Positions 1 to 8,904 of a DNA stretch of 64,000 nt are shown piece after piece. Origin of the DNA: a virus; IMG/VR virus record IMGVR_UViG_3300034104_005002, positions 62,001 through 126,000 of that record; one strand, 5' to 3'. The notes beneath the pieces were generated by a model. The model saw nothing but the letters and a program-made list of their open reading frames with translations, was not told the DNA's origin and did no database searches. The position numbers and the translations under genes were made by a program. Each line of letters opens with the position of its first letter. The stretch's first letter is position 1.

Positions 1-1502
1 TCGGTTTGCTGATTTGAGTCACTGATGTCTACTACATCGCCCCGATGAGGAGAAATCACTGCAATACAATCCTTACGATTATTCGCAATTGAAATCAGTT
101 CTTGGGCCTTTGCCTGTGATTCAAATTTATTACCAAGACCAGGACCCATAATTAGATAATCAACCTCAATTTCATCTCGGTTAGAGAAGAGGCGATATGC
201 ACTAACAAGACCACCCAGAGTTGCGGTGTAGCCATCAGTTGGTGTGTAGTTCTTACCACCAGAGAGATTGTAAGTAACGTTTCCTAGGGCACTGAAGGTC
301 TTGTCTTGGGCAGGAAGATTCCATTGACCCTGTGAAGTGGAAAGACCAGTAAAACCAGAGGCAAATCCAGTTTGTACTACTACTTCATTTGGATTAGAAT
401 TGTCTGAAGGGTTATCGCCAGCATAAACATAATTGGAGAACTGGGCGATGTAAATCTTCCAGAAATTCTTCTGCGCAGGATTTACTGCAGAAATTGCATC
501 AGATGCCTTGGAGAGGAACAGATGCTTCTCTATCAGATTACCTTGAATTCCGGTTACGCTACCGCTATCGTCAACAATGGCAACATGAATGGAATCATTT
601 TTGGCACTACGCTCTAGGGCAAACTGAGTAGTGGTTGGTTTAGGAGCAATAGAACTCCATAGAATTCGGCTATTATCCAGCTCAAGGAATTGCTCATCAT
701 ACCAGTCTTTTACTGAACTAGCAGCAAGAGTATGAGTAGTGGTAGCAGAACCTGAGCTGTTTACAACTGAAATGGTATTGCCAGCCAGAATAGAAGCCGC
801 CTGATTTCTTTGCTGATAAGTTACTGGGATATCTACAGTAGTACCAGAGGCAACAACCGAGGTGATTTTTACGTCAAGAGTGGAAGCCCCAACTCCGGTA
901 ATAATACCCTTCAGGTGGCCATTAAAGAGGCTAGTTGACCCGGCTCCGGCAATGACCTGATTAGTAAGAGCAACTGTTACACCAAAACCAACTGATGCGG
1001 CAGATCTGGTAGAAGAGTTTACAGTCAGAATTTGGTCAGCTTTGTCATCAATCACACAAACTTTTAGGCCATTTGCCCAAGTACCAGGAGTCTTGGCAGC
1101 AAAGACGTAGTTGGCCAGATCATCATCATAATTTAGTTCATAATCATCAAAGTTTTTGATTTTTAGAGTCGGTTCTCCGGCAGTAGAAACACCAGCAGCA
1201 TTGCGAATTGCATTCGCAGTAACCAGATTGTCGTCATCAACTCTGGCTACTTTAAGAATACCGCCATAAGATAGATAAGAGGATGCTGAAATCCAATATT
1301 CATATTGAGAGTCTTCATTTTTTGGTTTACCAAAAACGTTGATAAGTTCCTGTTCTGTGGTGATGTCTACTGCTTCTTCGACAGGACCAATTGGAAAAGG
1401 TCCAGCAATAGCGCCAATATTATCTAAAATATTGTCAACACGACCTACTGTGAGATCAACTTCCCTAATTAGAACCCCAGGAGATAATTGAGGTGTAGCC
1501 AT
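1..1502 (-). CDS. 18: Tail sheath protein gp18 (C-terminus beyond the window)
   Basis: This is the contractile tail sheath subunit, which polymerises around the tail tube and shortens at infection. The frame is open from an ATG at 1502 to the window edge, about 500 codons; T4 gp18 has 659, so the C-terminus is missing. The N-terminus reads MATPQLSPGVLIREVDLTV, the usual start of T4-type sheath proteins. An AAGGGAG ribosome site sits just upstream, and a late-promoter-like TCTAAATAA lies at about 1531-1540. It follows gp17 on the same strand, the T4 order 17-18. The assignment is secure from both sequence and position. Confidence 0.93.
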   Translation of the reverse strand, partial: MATPQLSPGVLIREVDLTVGRVDNILDNIGAIAGPFPIGPVEEAVDITTEQELINVFGKPKNEDSQYEYWISASSYLSYGGILKVARVDDDNLVTANAIRNAAGVSTAGEPTLKIKNFDDYELNYDDDLANYVFAAKTPGTWANGLKVCVIDDKADQILTVNSSTRSAASVGFGVTVALTNQVIAGAGSTSLFNGHLKGIITGVGASTLDVKITSVVASGTTVDIPVTYQQRNQAASILAGNTISVVNSSGSATTTHTLAASSVKDWYDEQFLELDNSRILWSSIAPKPTTTQFALERSAKNDSIHVAIVDDSGSVTGIQGNLIEKHLFLSKASDAISAVNPAQKNFWKIYIAQFSNYVYAGDNPSDNSNPNEVVVQTGFASGFTGLSTSQGQWNLPAQDKTFSALGNVTYNLSGGKNYTPTDGYTATLGGLVSAYRLFSNRDEIEVDYLIMGPGLGNKFESQAKAQELISIANNRKDCIAVISPHRGDVVDISDSNQQT

Positions 1503-1530
1503 TTGTACTCCCTTTATATACTTGCTATTA

Positions 1531-1540
1531 ATTATTTAGA
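1531..1540 (-). promoter_or_regulatory. Late-promoter-like box upstream of gp18
   Basis: The minus strand reads TCTAAATAAT in the 50-bp gap between gp17 and gp18. It resembles the T4 late consensus TATAAATA, and the same CTAAATA core recurs before gp8, gp25 and other late genes here. It would give a short leader ending in the AAGGGAG site of gp18. The call is by similarity only. Confidence 0.5.
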
Positions 1541-1552
1541 AAAAAGGAGAGC

Positions 1553-3658
1553 TTAATAACTATAATCCCACAAAGAAACAAGTTCATCCGGAGAAACTAC
1601 ATTCCAGAGTAAATCTTTTTCAACAAAGGTCTCGGGCTCTATTCCGGTTTCTATAAAACCTATTGGTAAAATACTGTCATCTTCTTCACGCTCTTCATTT
1701 TCTTTAAATAATCTTTTTCTTATATCGTCATCAGTGATTTCTCGGAAGTATTCTTGGGTGGAAGCCCAGGAAAAAGTAACAAGACAATCAACCAAGTCGT
1801 CATTTTTCCCTTCTTCGGCCTTAAAGGTATTTGATTTTTGGACAAAGGTGAAGAGTTCGCTGATCGTGTCATAATCTTCAATGATTAATTTATCTGATTC
1901 AAGTAACATTTTTAAATTGAGAGATCCGATTTTCTTCACATTAGCGGACATTTTTACACCATAATCAACTCTGTCTCCACCAAATCCCTGCCCCAAAACC
2001 TGTCCCTTTCTTCCTTTAATAAAACAAGTCAATAGATTTGGATACTCAAGATCATAATGAAGTCCAGTTGCGATCTGATCACCCACATCATTTGTTTCAC
2101 AAAGTACAAATGCCTTATTATAATGTAAACCAGCATCTTTAATGATATATGGAAACATAATTGGTTTAATTTGATTGTCTCTATATTTTGCTACTAATTT
2201 ATAAGACATTTTCGTTATGTCAATAACTGTAAATACAGAATAATCAAGATCAACTCCTCTTGCTACGTCAACATTAATCATATATTGATGGCCTTCTATG
2301 GGATCTTCATAAATATCCAGACCTTTTTTAGATCTTATTGGGGATTTATGAGTCATTGATGACAGTTTTGATGCTGAAACCAGGGTATTTGATGATCCCA
2401 GGAAAGAACATGAAAATTCTTGATCAAAGGCTCTTGCCCCTACTTCTCCACCACCCAAGTTTGCGATGGTTTTTATTTTCCATTTTTCATCTCTTCCAGG
2501 AACATCATTCCAATTAATTTCAAGAGGAACATAATCGTTTAATTTTTTTATTGCCTCATCCCACATTTTATAGAAATAATTTAATCCCTGGGGAGTGCTG
2601 CATATGATAACTTTAGTTTCTTTACCAGAAGAAATAGTAGGATACACGGAATTCATAAAATTGACAGCTATATTATTTGGAACGAAAGCAAATTCGTCTA
2701 GAAAAATAATATTATAAGAACCACCACGAACCGATGATGCTGAGGTAGAGGCTGTGATGATCTTAGAACCATTATCTAATTCCAATGATGTTTTATTCCA
2801 GGACTTAACTCCAGGTTGCATCCAGTTTGGTAAATTTTCAAATGATACTTGAAGCCTAGAGAGAATATCCTTTGCTGATGATGCTTTGTTTGCAAGAATG
2901 GCTATGGATACTTTTTCATTAAAAATAGCATAATGAAGTAGGAAAGAAACGCTAGTAGTGCTTTTCCCAGAATTAATAGTTGGAATAAAATTCTTTCCAC
3001 ATAAAAAAGAGTGGTCTTTATTTTCTACTTCAATACAGGAAACACTAGTTGATTTAACTTCTTTTATTGATTTTAATTCAATAATTTCATTCCAATTATT
3101 TACTAATGTATTAAATTTTGTTCTTTGTAGAGTGATTTTTTCTTTAATACAAGAAATCTGCTCAGCAGTTAATACAATTGGTTTTTCATTTATATAAACT
3201 CGCCAGAAATGATCCTTGTCACAAACAATATCTTCCTCAAAATGTTGACCTTTAAAGGATAATTTATAGCACTTTTCTGTGTTTTTATAACTTACTTTGT
3301 TTATTACTTTTGTTTTATTTCCACTTAGATCATAAACAACATCCCCTATTTTTAGGTCCTTAATTTTGGTATAACCATTTGGTGTTGGAATTGGGGTATT
3401 ATTTTCTAATGGTTGTCTAGGTAGTTTACAAATGGTAAAACGGTTCTCATGAAAAGTTCTGAGCATCTTTTCTTGAAAAGGCCACATATCAAATGGTACA
3501 AGACCATCATCAACGTTAACAATTTTTATATAATTTTTGGCAAAATAAACTGGATCAACCGCACATTTTGCTAATTCAAATAATTGTTCTTGAGAAAACT
3601 CATTGGCAACATTCGCTCTTTTTAAGAGCGGATTGCCCATATAATGTTTATCAGACAT
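1553..3658 (-). CDS. 17: Terminase large subunit gp17 interrupted by a mini-intein
   Basis: This is the ATPase-nuclease that drives DNA into the prohead. The 701-residue frame holds two extein parts (1-82 and 230-701) around an intein (83-229); the spliced product would be about 554 aa, near T4 gp17 (610). The Walker A motif exists only after splicing: RQ at 81-82 joins SGKST at 230-234. Walker B is IIFLDE at 317-322, and the coupling STP is at 354-356. The C-terminal RNase H-like nuclease shows D464 (NVDVARG), E521 (CETNDVG) and Asp residues in KNDDLVD near 619-624. It lies between the 418-aa linker gene and gp18. Unless the intein splices, the packaging motor has no P-loop. Confidence 0.95.
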   Translation of the reverse strand: MSDKHYMGNPLLKRANVANEFSQEQLFELAKCAVDPVYFAKNYIKIVNVDDGLVPFDMWPFQEKMLRTFHENRFTICKLPRQPLENNTPIPTPNGYTKIKDLKIGDVVYDLSGNKTKVINKVSYKNTEKCYKLSFKGQHFEEDIVCDKDHFWRVYINEKPIVLTAEQISCIKEKITLQRTKFNTLVNNWNEIIELKSIKEVKSTSVSCIEVENKDHSFLCGKNFIPTINSGKSTTSVSFLLHYAIFNEKVSIAILANKASSAKDILSRLQVSFENLPNWMQPGVKSWNKTSLELDNGSKIITASTSASSVRGGSYNIIFLDEFAFVPNNIAVNFMNSVYPTISSGKETKVIICSTPQGLNYFYKMWDEAIKKLNDYVPLEINWNDVPGRDEKWKIKTIANLGGGEVGARAFDQEFSCSFLGSSNTLVSASKLSSMTHKSPIRSKKGLDIYEDPIEGHQYMINVDVARGVDLDYSVFTVIDITKMSYKLVAKYRDNQIKPIMFPYIIKDAGLHYNKAFVLCETNDVGDQIATGLHYDLEYPNLLTCFIKGRKGQVLGQGFGGDRVDYGVKMSANVKKIGSLNLKMLLESDKLIIEDYDTISELFTFVQKSNTFKAEEGKNDDLVDCLVTFSWASTQEYFREITDDDIRKRLFKENEEREEDDSILPIGFIETGIEPETFVEKDLLWNVVSPDELVSLWDYSY
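2972..3412 (-). mobile_element. Class 3 mini-intein in gp17 (protein-splicing element)
   Basis: The insert is 147 residues (gp17 residues 83-229), between Q82 and S230, inside the P-loop. It starts with Pro (PLENNTPIPTPNGYTKI), not the Cys or Ser of ordinary inteins. Block B has H150 followed by W152. The block F position normally held by Asp is C208 (VSCIEV). The C-terminus is T227-I228-N229 and the first extein residue is Ser. Trp at B:12, Cys at F:4 and Thr at G:5 are the signature of class 3 inteins, in which an internal Cys starts splicing. There is room for the splicing domain only, so no homing endonuclease. The penultimate His is Ile, as can occur in class 3. Confidence 0.88.
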
Positions 3659-3667
3659 AATAATTAA

Positions 3668-4924
3668 TTAATTTTTACAATTCCAGCGGCGTCTTGCTTT
3701 ACAAATTGGTTTATCTTGAGTTTTAGAGCAACTAATATTATGCATTTCTTGCTGACCTTTGGATCTTGTGCAATAATTAGTCCTTCTCTGCATTCTTTTA
3801 CCAGTTGGATTTTTTTCTGTAACAGCAGTTTGTAATTTAGAACCTGGATTTTCTCTACGGTAAGTATTTACGGCTTTCTGACTCATTCCATCAACTCTGT
3901 CTTTTTTATTAACTTTCTGCCAGTCTTCCTTAACCTGAACAATCGGAGTACTAGAATCCATCTCACAAGGAACATAAGAAATTACTCTAGCTTCTGGATA
4001 AATCTGATTTACCGCATAAGCAATCTCATTTCTTTTTGGAGTTCCAAGTTGTGGGAAGAACATTTGAACCGATAGATGCTTTCCTCGCCAATTGACCAAA
4101 ACTCTAAGAAGCTGACCAGTTTGCATTGGAAGGCGAGTTGTCGCTTCACTCACCGGAACACAATTAGGAACTTTTTTACCCCTTTTCTTTTTAAATCCGA
4201 CCATTTCATAACCTTTCCAACAAGGATCCTCATCTTTGGTCATGTATTTCTTAGCCTCTTCCATCTCAACACTTTTTTCCATCTTATTGAGATGGGTATA
4301 ATAATCAGGAATTTCTTCTAAGTGATGAAGAGCAATAATTTCGGCCTCCCCCTTATCAGTGGTGTGCTCCATTTCAATTTTGATTCCTTTTTTTAATTGC
4401 TTTTCAAGGTATTCAACAGATACTTTATGTTTTTTTGCAATTTTATCTAAGGATTTTGTTTTCTTGATATCTATTCCAGGCTTATCGCCTAGCATTTCAG
4501 AAAGGATTTTATCTACAAGAGATGTTTCTTCTTTGACAATCGGTGGAAGTTGAGTTCCCAATTTTCCTTTGGCCACTTTAGCTTCATTAGGATTTGGAGA
4601 TCGTGTTAGTCCTTCTATTTTTTTTGTCCTGTTTGCGCTAGATTTTACTTTTTCATGCTTTTCTTTATTAATAGTGAATGAAGTATTCTCTTCCATTTTT
4701 ACATCAGAAGCCAAATAATCAGCAATAATATCCAAATAATCACTCGATTTTGTGAGTTTCATCTGCACCCAGGCTGGAAGTTGCATATCCGGTTTTTTAA
4801 TAATCTTCCGAAGTTTTTCTAAAGATTGCTCTATTTTATCCATCTCCACTTTAACCATATACCCTTCATCATCTAATTTTTTTCCTGACTGAATTTCTTT
4901 ATGGTCTTCTGAAAGATTTTTCAT
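3668..4924 (-). CDS. Conserved cyanophage protein between gp16 and gp17 (DUF5661/DUF6321-like parts)
   Basis: This 418-aa protein of unknown function overlaps the gp16 stop by ATGA, so it is translationally coupled to the terminase genes. It is modular. Residues 1-75 are charged and helical. Residues about 137-216 (DKIAKKHKVSVEYLEKQLKKG and EIIALHHLEEIPDYY) resemble DUF5661. Residues 234-258 hold a DPCWKGYEMVG...NCVPV motif common in cyanophage structural proteins. Residues about 270-320 form a short beta-rich part, and residues 340-418 are a Lys/Arg/Cys-rich DUF6321-like end (RRENPGSKLQTAVTEKNP, ICKARRRWNC). The domain names are from memory of these families. The Cys-rich basic end suggests nucleic-acid or metal binding, and the position suggests a role near packaging. 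Confidence 0.75.
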   Translation of the reverse strand: MKNLSEDHKEIQSGKKLDDEGYMVKVEMDKIEQSLEKLRKIIKKPDMQLPAWVQMKLTKSSDYLDIIADYLASDVKMEENTSFTINKEKHEKVKSSANRTKKIEGLTRSPNPNEAKVAKGKLGTQLPPIVKEETSLVDKILSEMLGDKPGIDIKKTKSLDKIAKKHKVSVEYLEKQLKKGIKIEMEHTTDKGEAEIIALHHLEEIPDYYTHLNKMEKSVEMEEAKKYMTKDEDPCWKGYEMVGFKKKRGKKVPNCVPVSEATTRLPMQTGQLLRVLVNWRGKHLSVQMFFPQLGTPKRNEIAYAVNQIYPEARVISYVPCEMDSSTPIVQVKEDWQKVNKKDRVDGMSQKAVNTYRRENPGSKLQTAVTEKNPTGKRMQRRTNYCTRSKGQQEMHNISCSKTQDKPICKARRRWNCKN

Positions 4925-5376
4925 TGTTGATCCTTGTTCTTCTTATTATTTATGGTTTTATTAGGCTTAATTTTCAATTCATTTTTTAATAAATTCAATA
5001 CTTCACTTGTTGTTCCAACAAAAAGTGCATTATTGGTTACATTTCCAGAAGTTTTCTCCTCTTCAAGATCACGAAGTTTCTTCTGGTTTTCCATAAGTTT
5101 TTCTGTAGCATCCGCAACAGTTTTGATTAATTGTCCAACCACTTCAAAAGATCTTGCCGAATCAGTTTCTTGTGCTAATTCTAAAACACTATTAATCGCT
5201 TCTTGTCCCTTTTCGACTAGGGACATTAATGTGGCCCTAGAATACTCATAGTCTGCTGTAATATCAGAAGAACCCTTGACTATTGACTTGGGTTCTACCT
5301 TTTCAATTTCTGTTGAAACAACCTCGCTTTCAATTTCAAAAGTGTCATTAAGAGCCTGGAATTTTTTAGTTGCCAT
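4921..5376 (-). CDS. 16: Terminase small subunit gp16
   Basis: The small terminase recognises DNA and regulates gp17. It has 151 aa (T4 gp16: 164). The central part, about residues 45-105, is helical (MSLVEKGQEAINSVLELAQ, then QLIKTVADATEKLMENQKK), matching the coiled-coil core of T4-type gp16. The C-terminal tail is Lys/Asn-rich. It lies between gp15 and the linker gene, the expected place, and overlaps the next gene by ATGA. Confidence 0.88.
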   Translation of the reverse strand: MATKKFQALNDTFEIESEVVSTEIEKVEPKSIVKGSSDITADYEYSRATLMSLVEKGQEAINSVLELAQETDSARSFEVVGQLIKTVADATEKLMENQKKLRDLEEEKTSGNVTNNALFVGTTSEVLNLLKNELKIKPNKTINNKKNKDQQ

Positions 5377-5378
5377 AA

Positions 5379-6380
5379 TTAATTAAAAACAGAGAGAAAT
5401 CCAAAATTAGAATTCGGGGGAATGAGTATGTTATCTACTGTAGTTATATTTAACAAATCGGAGCCAAGAACATGTAATTGGGGTTTTGTATCAAAAATTC
5501 CTCTTTGAACTCTAATTGTTGTCCCTGTAATTTCTTCGATATAAAGAGTCTCATTATTAATTTGAATAAGAGTATCTTTTGTAAGATTTACAGATTCCTC
5601 TACATCAATAAACTGATCACCAGACAAAACATCTTTAGAAACTTTAGTAACCACCGTTCCTGTATAATTTTGAGTTGCTCTTGGTGTTACTGCAATTCTG
5701 ATATCATTAGAAATAGTAGAAGAATCACTTCCAGCAGCAAATCCAATAGAAACTCTATTAATAATACTGGATTCAATCGAGTCCGAAGAGACTGGAAGAA
5801 ACATATAGGTCTTTGCGGTGAACTTCAAAGTCCAGATAAGAGCCCTTCTATCCTCAAAGTTTCCTTCATAATTATCAGTAATTGAGATATTATCAAGATT
5901 AAACTTAATATCTTTTTTCTCTTGAATTTCTTCTATTGCAACGATTGTAATTGTATAATGTGGTTGAAAATAAGGAAGAATTTGTTCCACAATTTGAAAC
6001 ATATCATCCTCTAACTTAGTAAAAATACTTAATTCAAAATTTACATTATAGGGAACCGGGAGATATGATTTTCTTGGCTTATCTTGTTCATCTTTTGCGG
6101 TAAATCCCCTCATGGTATTTCCTTTTCGTTGGGAATCATAAGAAAGCCCAACAATCTCCATTGACATTCTTGGGGTTGTAATTTGAATTGGCTTACTTAA
6201 ATCGGGCGATTGCTCAAGCCTTGCCAGAAATTTTTGGGTGGGACCATAAGCAAAGGGAACCCTTTGAGTTGATACAACATTTCCTTCATCATTTTTGTGC
6301 TTTATATAGATATTATTAAATAGAGTGCCAAAAGCAATTACAGTTTTTCTTATGGCCTCGTAATAAAAGTGCTCAAACAT
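5379..6380 (-). CDS. 15: Tail sheath stabiliser / tail completion protein gp15
   Basis: gp15 caps the tail and joins it to the neck. Residues 1 to about 215 carry the family core (MFEHFYYEAIRKTVIAFGTL, RVPFAYGPTQKFLARLEQ). The protein is 333 aa against 272 in T4. The extra C-terminal part, about residues 245-320, contains IQINNETLYIEEI...IRVQRGIFDT. A similar InnE...RG pattern also appears in the gp7-like, 1056-aa and 2577-aa proteins of this window, so a shared beta module seems to have been appended. Its start abuts the gp14 stop. Confidence 0.9.
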   Translation of the reverse strand: MFEHFYYEAIRKTVIAFGTLFNNIYIKHKNDEGNVVSTQRVPFAYGPTQKFLARLEQSPDLSKPIQITTPRMSMEIVGLSYDSQRKGNTMRGFTAKDEQDKPRKSYLPVPYNVNFELSIFTKLEDDMFQIVEQILPYFQPHYTITIVAIEEIQEKKDIKFNLDNISITDNYEGNFEDRRALIWTLKFTAKTYMFLPVSSDSIESSIINRVSIGFAAGSDSSTISNDIRIAVTPRATQNYTGTVVTKVSKDVLSGDQFIDVEESVNLTKDTLIQINNETLYIEEITGTTIRVQRGIFDTKPQLHVLGSDLLNITTVDNILIPPNSNFGFLSVFN

Positions 6381-7786
6381 TATGGTGTACCAAAGGGGTT
6401 TCTTTCACTAAAATCTAGAATTTCATTTGCCGCAATTTGAATATCGTCATTTTGTTTATATTTATCAACAATTAATCCTTGCTCTTCTCTCTCATCTACT
6501 GTCAACAATTCTGGAGACTGGCGGATCTGATAAGATGCGCCAGATTCTTGACCAACAATTAATTCTCCTGGTAAAAATTCTCCAGATGAATTTCCAAGCT
6601 GGAGCTGTAAAGTAGTTGCGTTCCAGTCTCTGACCCTTGCTGTCATACTGGAGGCACTTCCAACTACTTCTTCATTGAAAATGTAGGTTCCAAAACCAGA
6701 ACTAAATGGAGACCCTATTACAACTTGTGGAATTGTGGTATAGCCAAGACCAGCATGGCTTACAAGTATTTGTGAAACAACTCCATTATTCAATACTGAA
6801 GTTGCAGAAGCAGTACTTGTTGCGGCTCCGACAAAAGTAACTAGTGGGGAGGAAGAGTATCCAGATCCACCATTGATGATTGTTACAATTCCAACAATAC
6901 CATCGCCAATTGTTGCAAATCCTTCGGCTCCGGCACCACCCCCACCAATAAAAGTTACTCTAGGCGCAACAGTGTAACCAAACCCGGCATTTGTAATTTG
7001 AACTCCCTGAACTCTCTGTAAAGTTTCGTCAGGTTCACAAAGATCAACAATACCAGAAATCATGGTTGCAATACCAGTTGCTGTTTGACCTCCCGGTGGA
7101 GGATCCCCGAATACAACCAGAGGAGCGGAAGAATACCCATCCCCTCTATTTGTAATTGTTACAAACCGAACTCCACCATTTACAATAGTTGCCGATGCAG
7201 ATGCTTGGGATCCAATTCCAATCATTGTATAAACCTCAATGAATCCAGAATCCTTTATATTATCGTCAATATTGATAAATCCAGTATCAATAATTTCATC
7301 TTGATACCTAAAGAGTTCACACCTTAGATTGTAAACATAATTTTTCTGTAACTGATAAAATGGGGTCTCATGTTCAACAAATTTAATTTCAAACAATCTA
7401 TCTCCTAATGGAAACCAAATCAAATCGCCCTCTTTTGGTCTTTCTGGGAGTGGTATTTTTGGATTGGTCTTTGAAAGTGGAGTAATATAGGTTTCGTATC
7501 TTTCTTTTGAAATAATCAAATTTAGGTCCGTATTAGGCTGAATTCCAAACTTACTGAGAAGAACCCCGGCTCCTTCATAACCTTCATAGGTGTCAATATA
7601 GGCCTCGATTGGATATGCAGAAGAAAATTTAGATTCTATAACCTCTCTAATTACAGTTCTTTTTGTGACATATTCTCTAGGAAGATAATAAATATCTATC
7701 CCGTGAATTTGGATCGTTTCTTTTATTAGGTCGTTTATGAGACCCTGCTCGGTTTTTGAGCCCTGAAGAAAGAATGGATTTAACAT
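6380..7786 (-). CDS. 14: Neck protein gp14 with inserted Gly-Ser-Gly-Tyr repeats
   Basis: gp14 forms the neck with gp13. The N-terminus (MLNPFFLQGSKTEQGLINDL, then KETIQIHGIDIYYLPREYV) is typical. The 468 aa greatly exceed T4 gp14 (256). The excess lies at about residues 190-390 as roughly four repeats of the form I-V-I-N-G-G-S-G-Y-x-x-x-P-x-V-x-F. The C-terminal part returns to family sequence and ends SERNPFGTP. The repeats also occur in the gp7-like, 1056-aa and 2577-aa proteins. They may decorate the neck like whisker or fibre modules; that role is inference. Confidence 0.88.
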   Translation of the reverse strand: MLNPFFLQGSKTEQGLINDLIKETIQIHGIDIYYLPREYVTKRTVIREVIESKFSSAYPIEAYIDTYEGYEGAGVLLSKFGIQPNTDLNLIISKERYETYITPLSKTNPKIPLPERPKEGDLIWFPLGDRLFEIKFVEHETPFYQLQKNYVYNLRCELFRYQDEIIDTGFINIDDNIKDSGFIEVYTMIGIGSQASASATIVNGGVRFVTITNRGDGYSSAPLVVFGDPPPGGQTATGIATMISGIVDLCEPDETLQRVQGVQITNAGFGYTVAPRVTFIGGGGAGAEGFATIGDGIVGIVTIINGGSGYSSSPLVTFVGAATSTASATSVLNNGVVSQILVSHAGLGYTTIPQVVIGSPFSSGFGTYIFNEEVVGSASSMTARVRDWNATTLQLQLGNSSGEFLPGELIVGQESGASYQIRQSPELLTVDEREEQGLIVDKYKQNDDIQIAANEILDFSERNPFGTP

Positions 7787-7856
7787 TTTTTACTGAATTC
7801 TTAATTTAGGTAAACTACTGAGAGACTAAAGAATAAAGAGATTTATAAAACATAAA

Positions 7857-8675
7857 TTATCCAACTAAATCGAAACATGGCATCTCATACGAGGAACTCA
7901 TGCGTTCAATAATTATATCAATTTCTCTTTGGGCATCATCATAAATTTCCCGACCATTTAATTCAACCCCACCAGGAAGTTTTACACCTCTAAACTTAAT
8001 AAGATTCTGTCCCCATTGCCTTTTTATGAGGGCCGTTAAGTATGGTTTAAGAAAACTATCATTCCATACTTTTGTTGAATCAGTTGGATCCAGGACTCTA
8101 TAACAATCAATAAGTAAAATATTTCCAGGAGAAACCGTTGCCCAGTCAACATCGATATAAAGTTTAGAGTCTCTTTTATTAAATCTAACCATAGCATCTG
8201 GACTTAAAATCCAGTCCATGTCTTCAAGATATCTCTTGGTCATAAAATAGGTTAAAATATCAGTAGATCCCCAGTAATAAATGTCATTAAGAAACAGTTG
8301 ATATTTAAAATTAAACATTCCATAACCAAGACTCTGACTTCCAAATAATTTAAAGACCTTATTAATACCTATAATATGATCTGGAATTTCAATATAATTG
8401 GAATTTTCTTTATATGTATAGGTTTTTGCAATACCAACTTGGGTGTATGTACCTTCTCCGGTTCTTCCTCTGGCGCGGTCAATATCTTCTTGGGTTATCT
8501 CATATTTTAGAATAGTCTGAGAAACTCCATCAAAGTGTCTTTCTTGGAAGAATTGAACTGCATCATCAACCAGATCATCAATTTGCTCTTCAGCAACATT
8601 TATTTCCAAAACCGGTGCTCCCAGTTTTCTTTTGCAATAATCTACAAGTTCTTGTCTAGAAGATGGTTTTGCCAT
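7857..8675 (-). CDS. 13: Neck protein gp13
   Basis: gp13 is a head-completion and neck protein that acts with gp14 after packaging. It has 272 aa (T4: 309). The N-terminus MAKPSSRQELVDYCKRKLGA and the segment DLVDDAVQFFQERHFDGV are characteristic. It stands directly before gp14 on the same strand, with a 70-bp gap. The gap holds a weak CCTAAATT box that might be a late promoter for gp14. Confidence 0.92.
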   Translation of the reverse strand: MAKPSSRQELVDYCKRKLGAPVLEINVAEEQIDDLVDDAVQFFQERHFDGVSQTILKYEITQEDIDRARGRTGEGTYTQVGIAKTYTYKENSNYIEIPDHIIGINKVFKLFGSQSLGYGMFNFKYQLFLNDIYYWGSTDILTYFMTKRYLEDMDWILSPDAMVRFNKRDSKLYIDVDWATVSPGNILLIDCYRVLDPTDSTKVWNDSFLKPYLTALIKRQWGQNLIKFRGVKLPGGVELNGREIYDDAQREIDIIIERMSSSYEMPCFDLVG

Positions 8676-8680
8676 TTTTT

Positions 8681-8902
8681 TTAACTATTTAATAGTTTTA
8701 AAATTAGTTCTTTGATTTCTTTAACATCACTTCTAATATCATCAACCTGACTTTGCAATTCTTCTATTCTGGCCTTTGAACTCATCTGCCTGATGTAGGC
8801 ATTAACATAATTTTTATATTCTTCGGTATTGTTATTAATAATACCATTAGAATCTACATCTCTTAGAAGATGTTCATTATCCTTTACCTTGATATAAGAC
8901 AT
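8681..8902 (-). CDS. Short coiled-coil virion-cluster protein
   Basis: This is a 73-aa protein between the 2577-aa structural protein and gp13. The C-terminal half (ARIEELQSQVDDIRSDVKEI) is a clear coiled coil with heptad spacing. Small coiled-coil proteins often occupy this place in T4-like cyanophages. It may be a trimeric connector or chaperone; that is inference. Spacing to both neighbours is only a few bases, so it is cotranslated with the late operon. Confidence 0.7.
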   Translation of the reverse strand: MSYIKVKDNEHLLRDVDSNGIINNNTEEYKNYVNAYIRQMSSKARIEELQSQVDDIRSDVKEIKELILKLLNS

Positions 8903-8904
8903 AA

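Noticed and set aside
3083-3345. Homing endonuclease domain in the terminase intein
   Set aside because: The insert is only 147 residues and shows no LAGLIDADG or HNH motif between blocks B and F.
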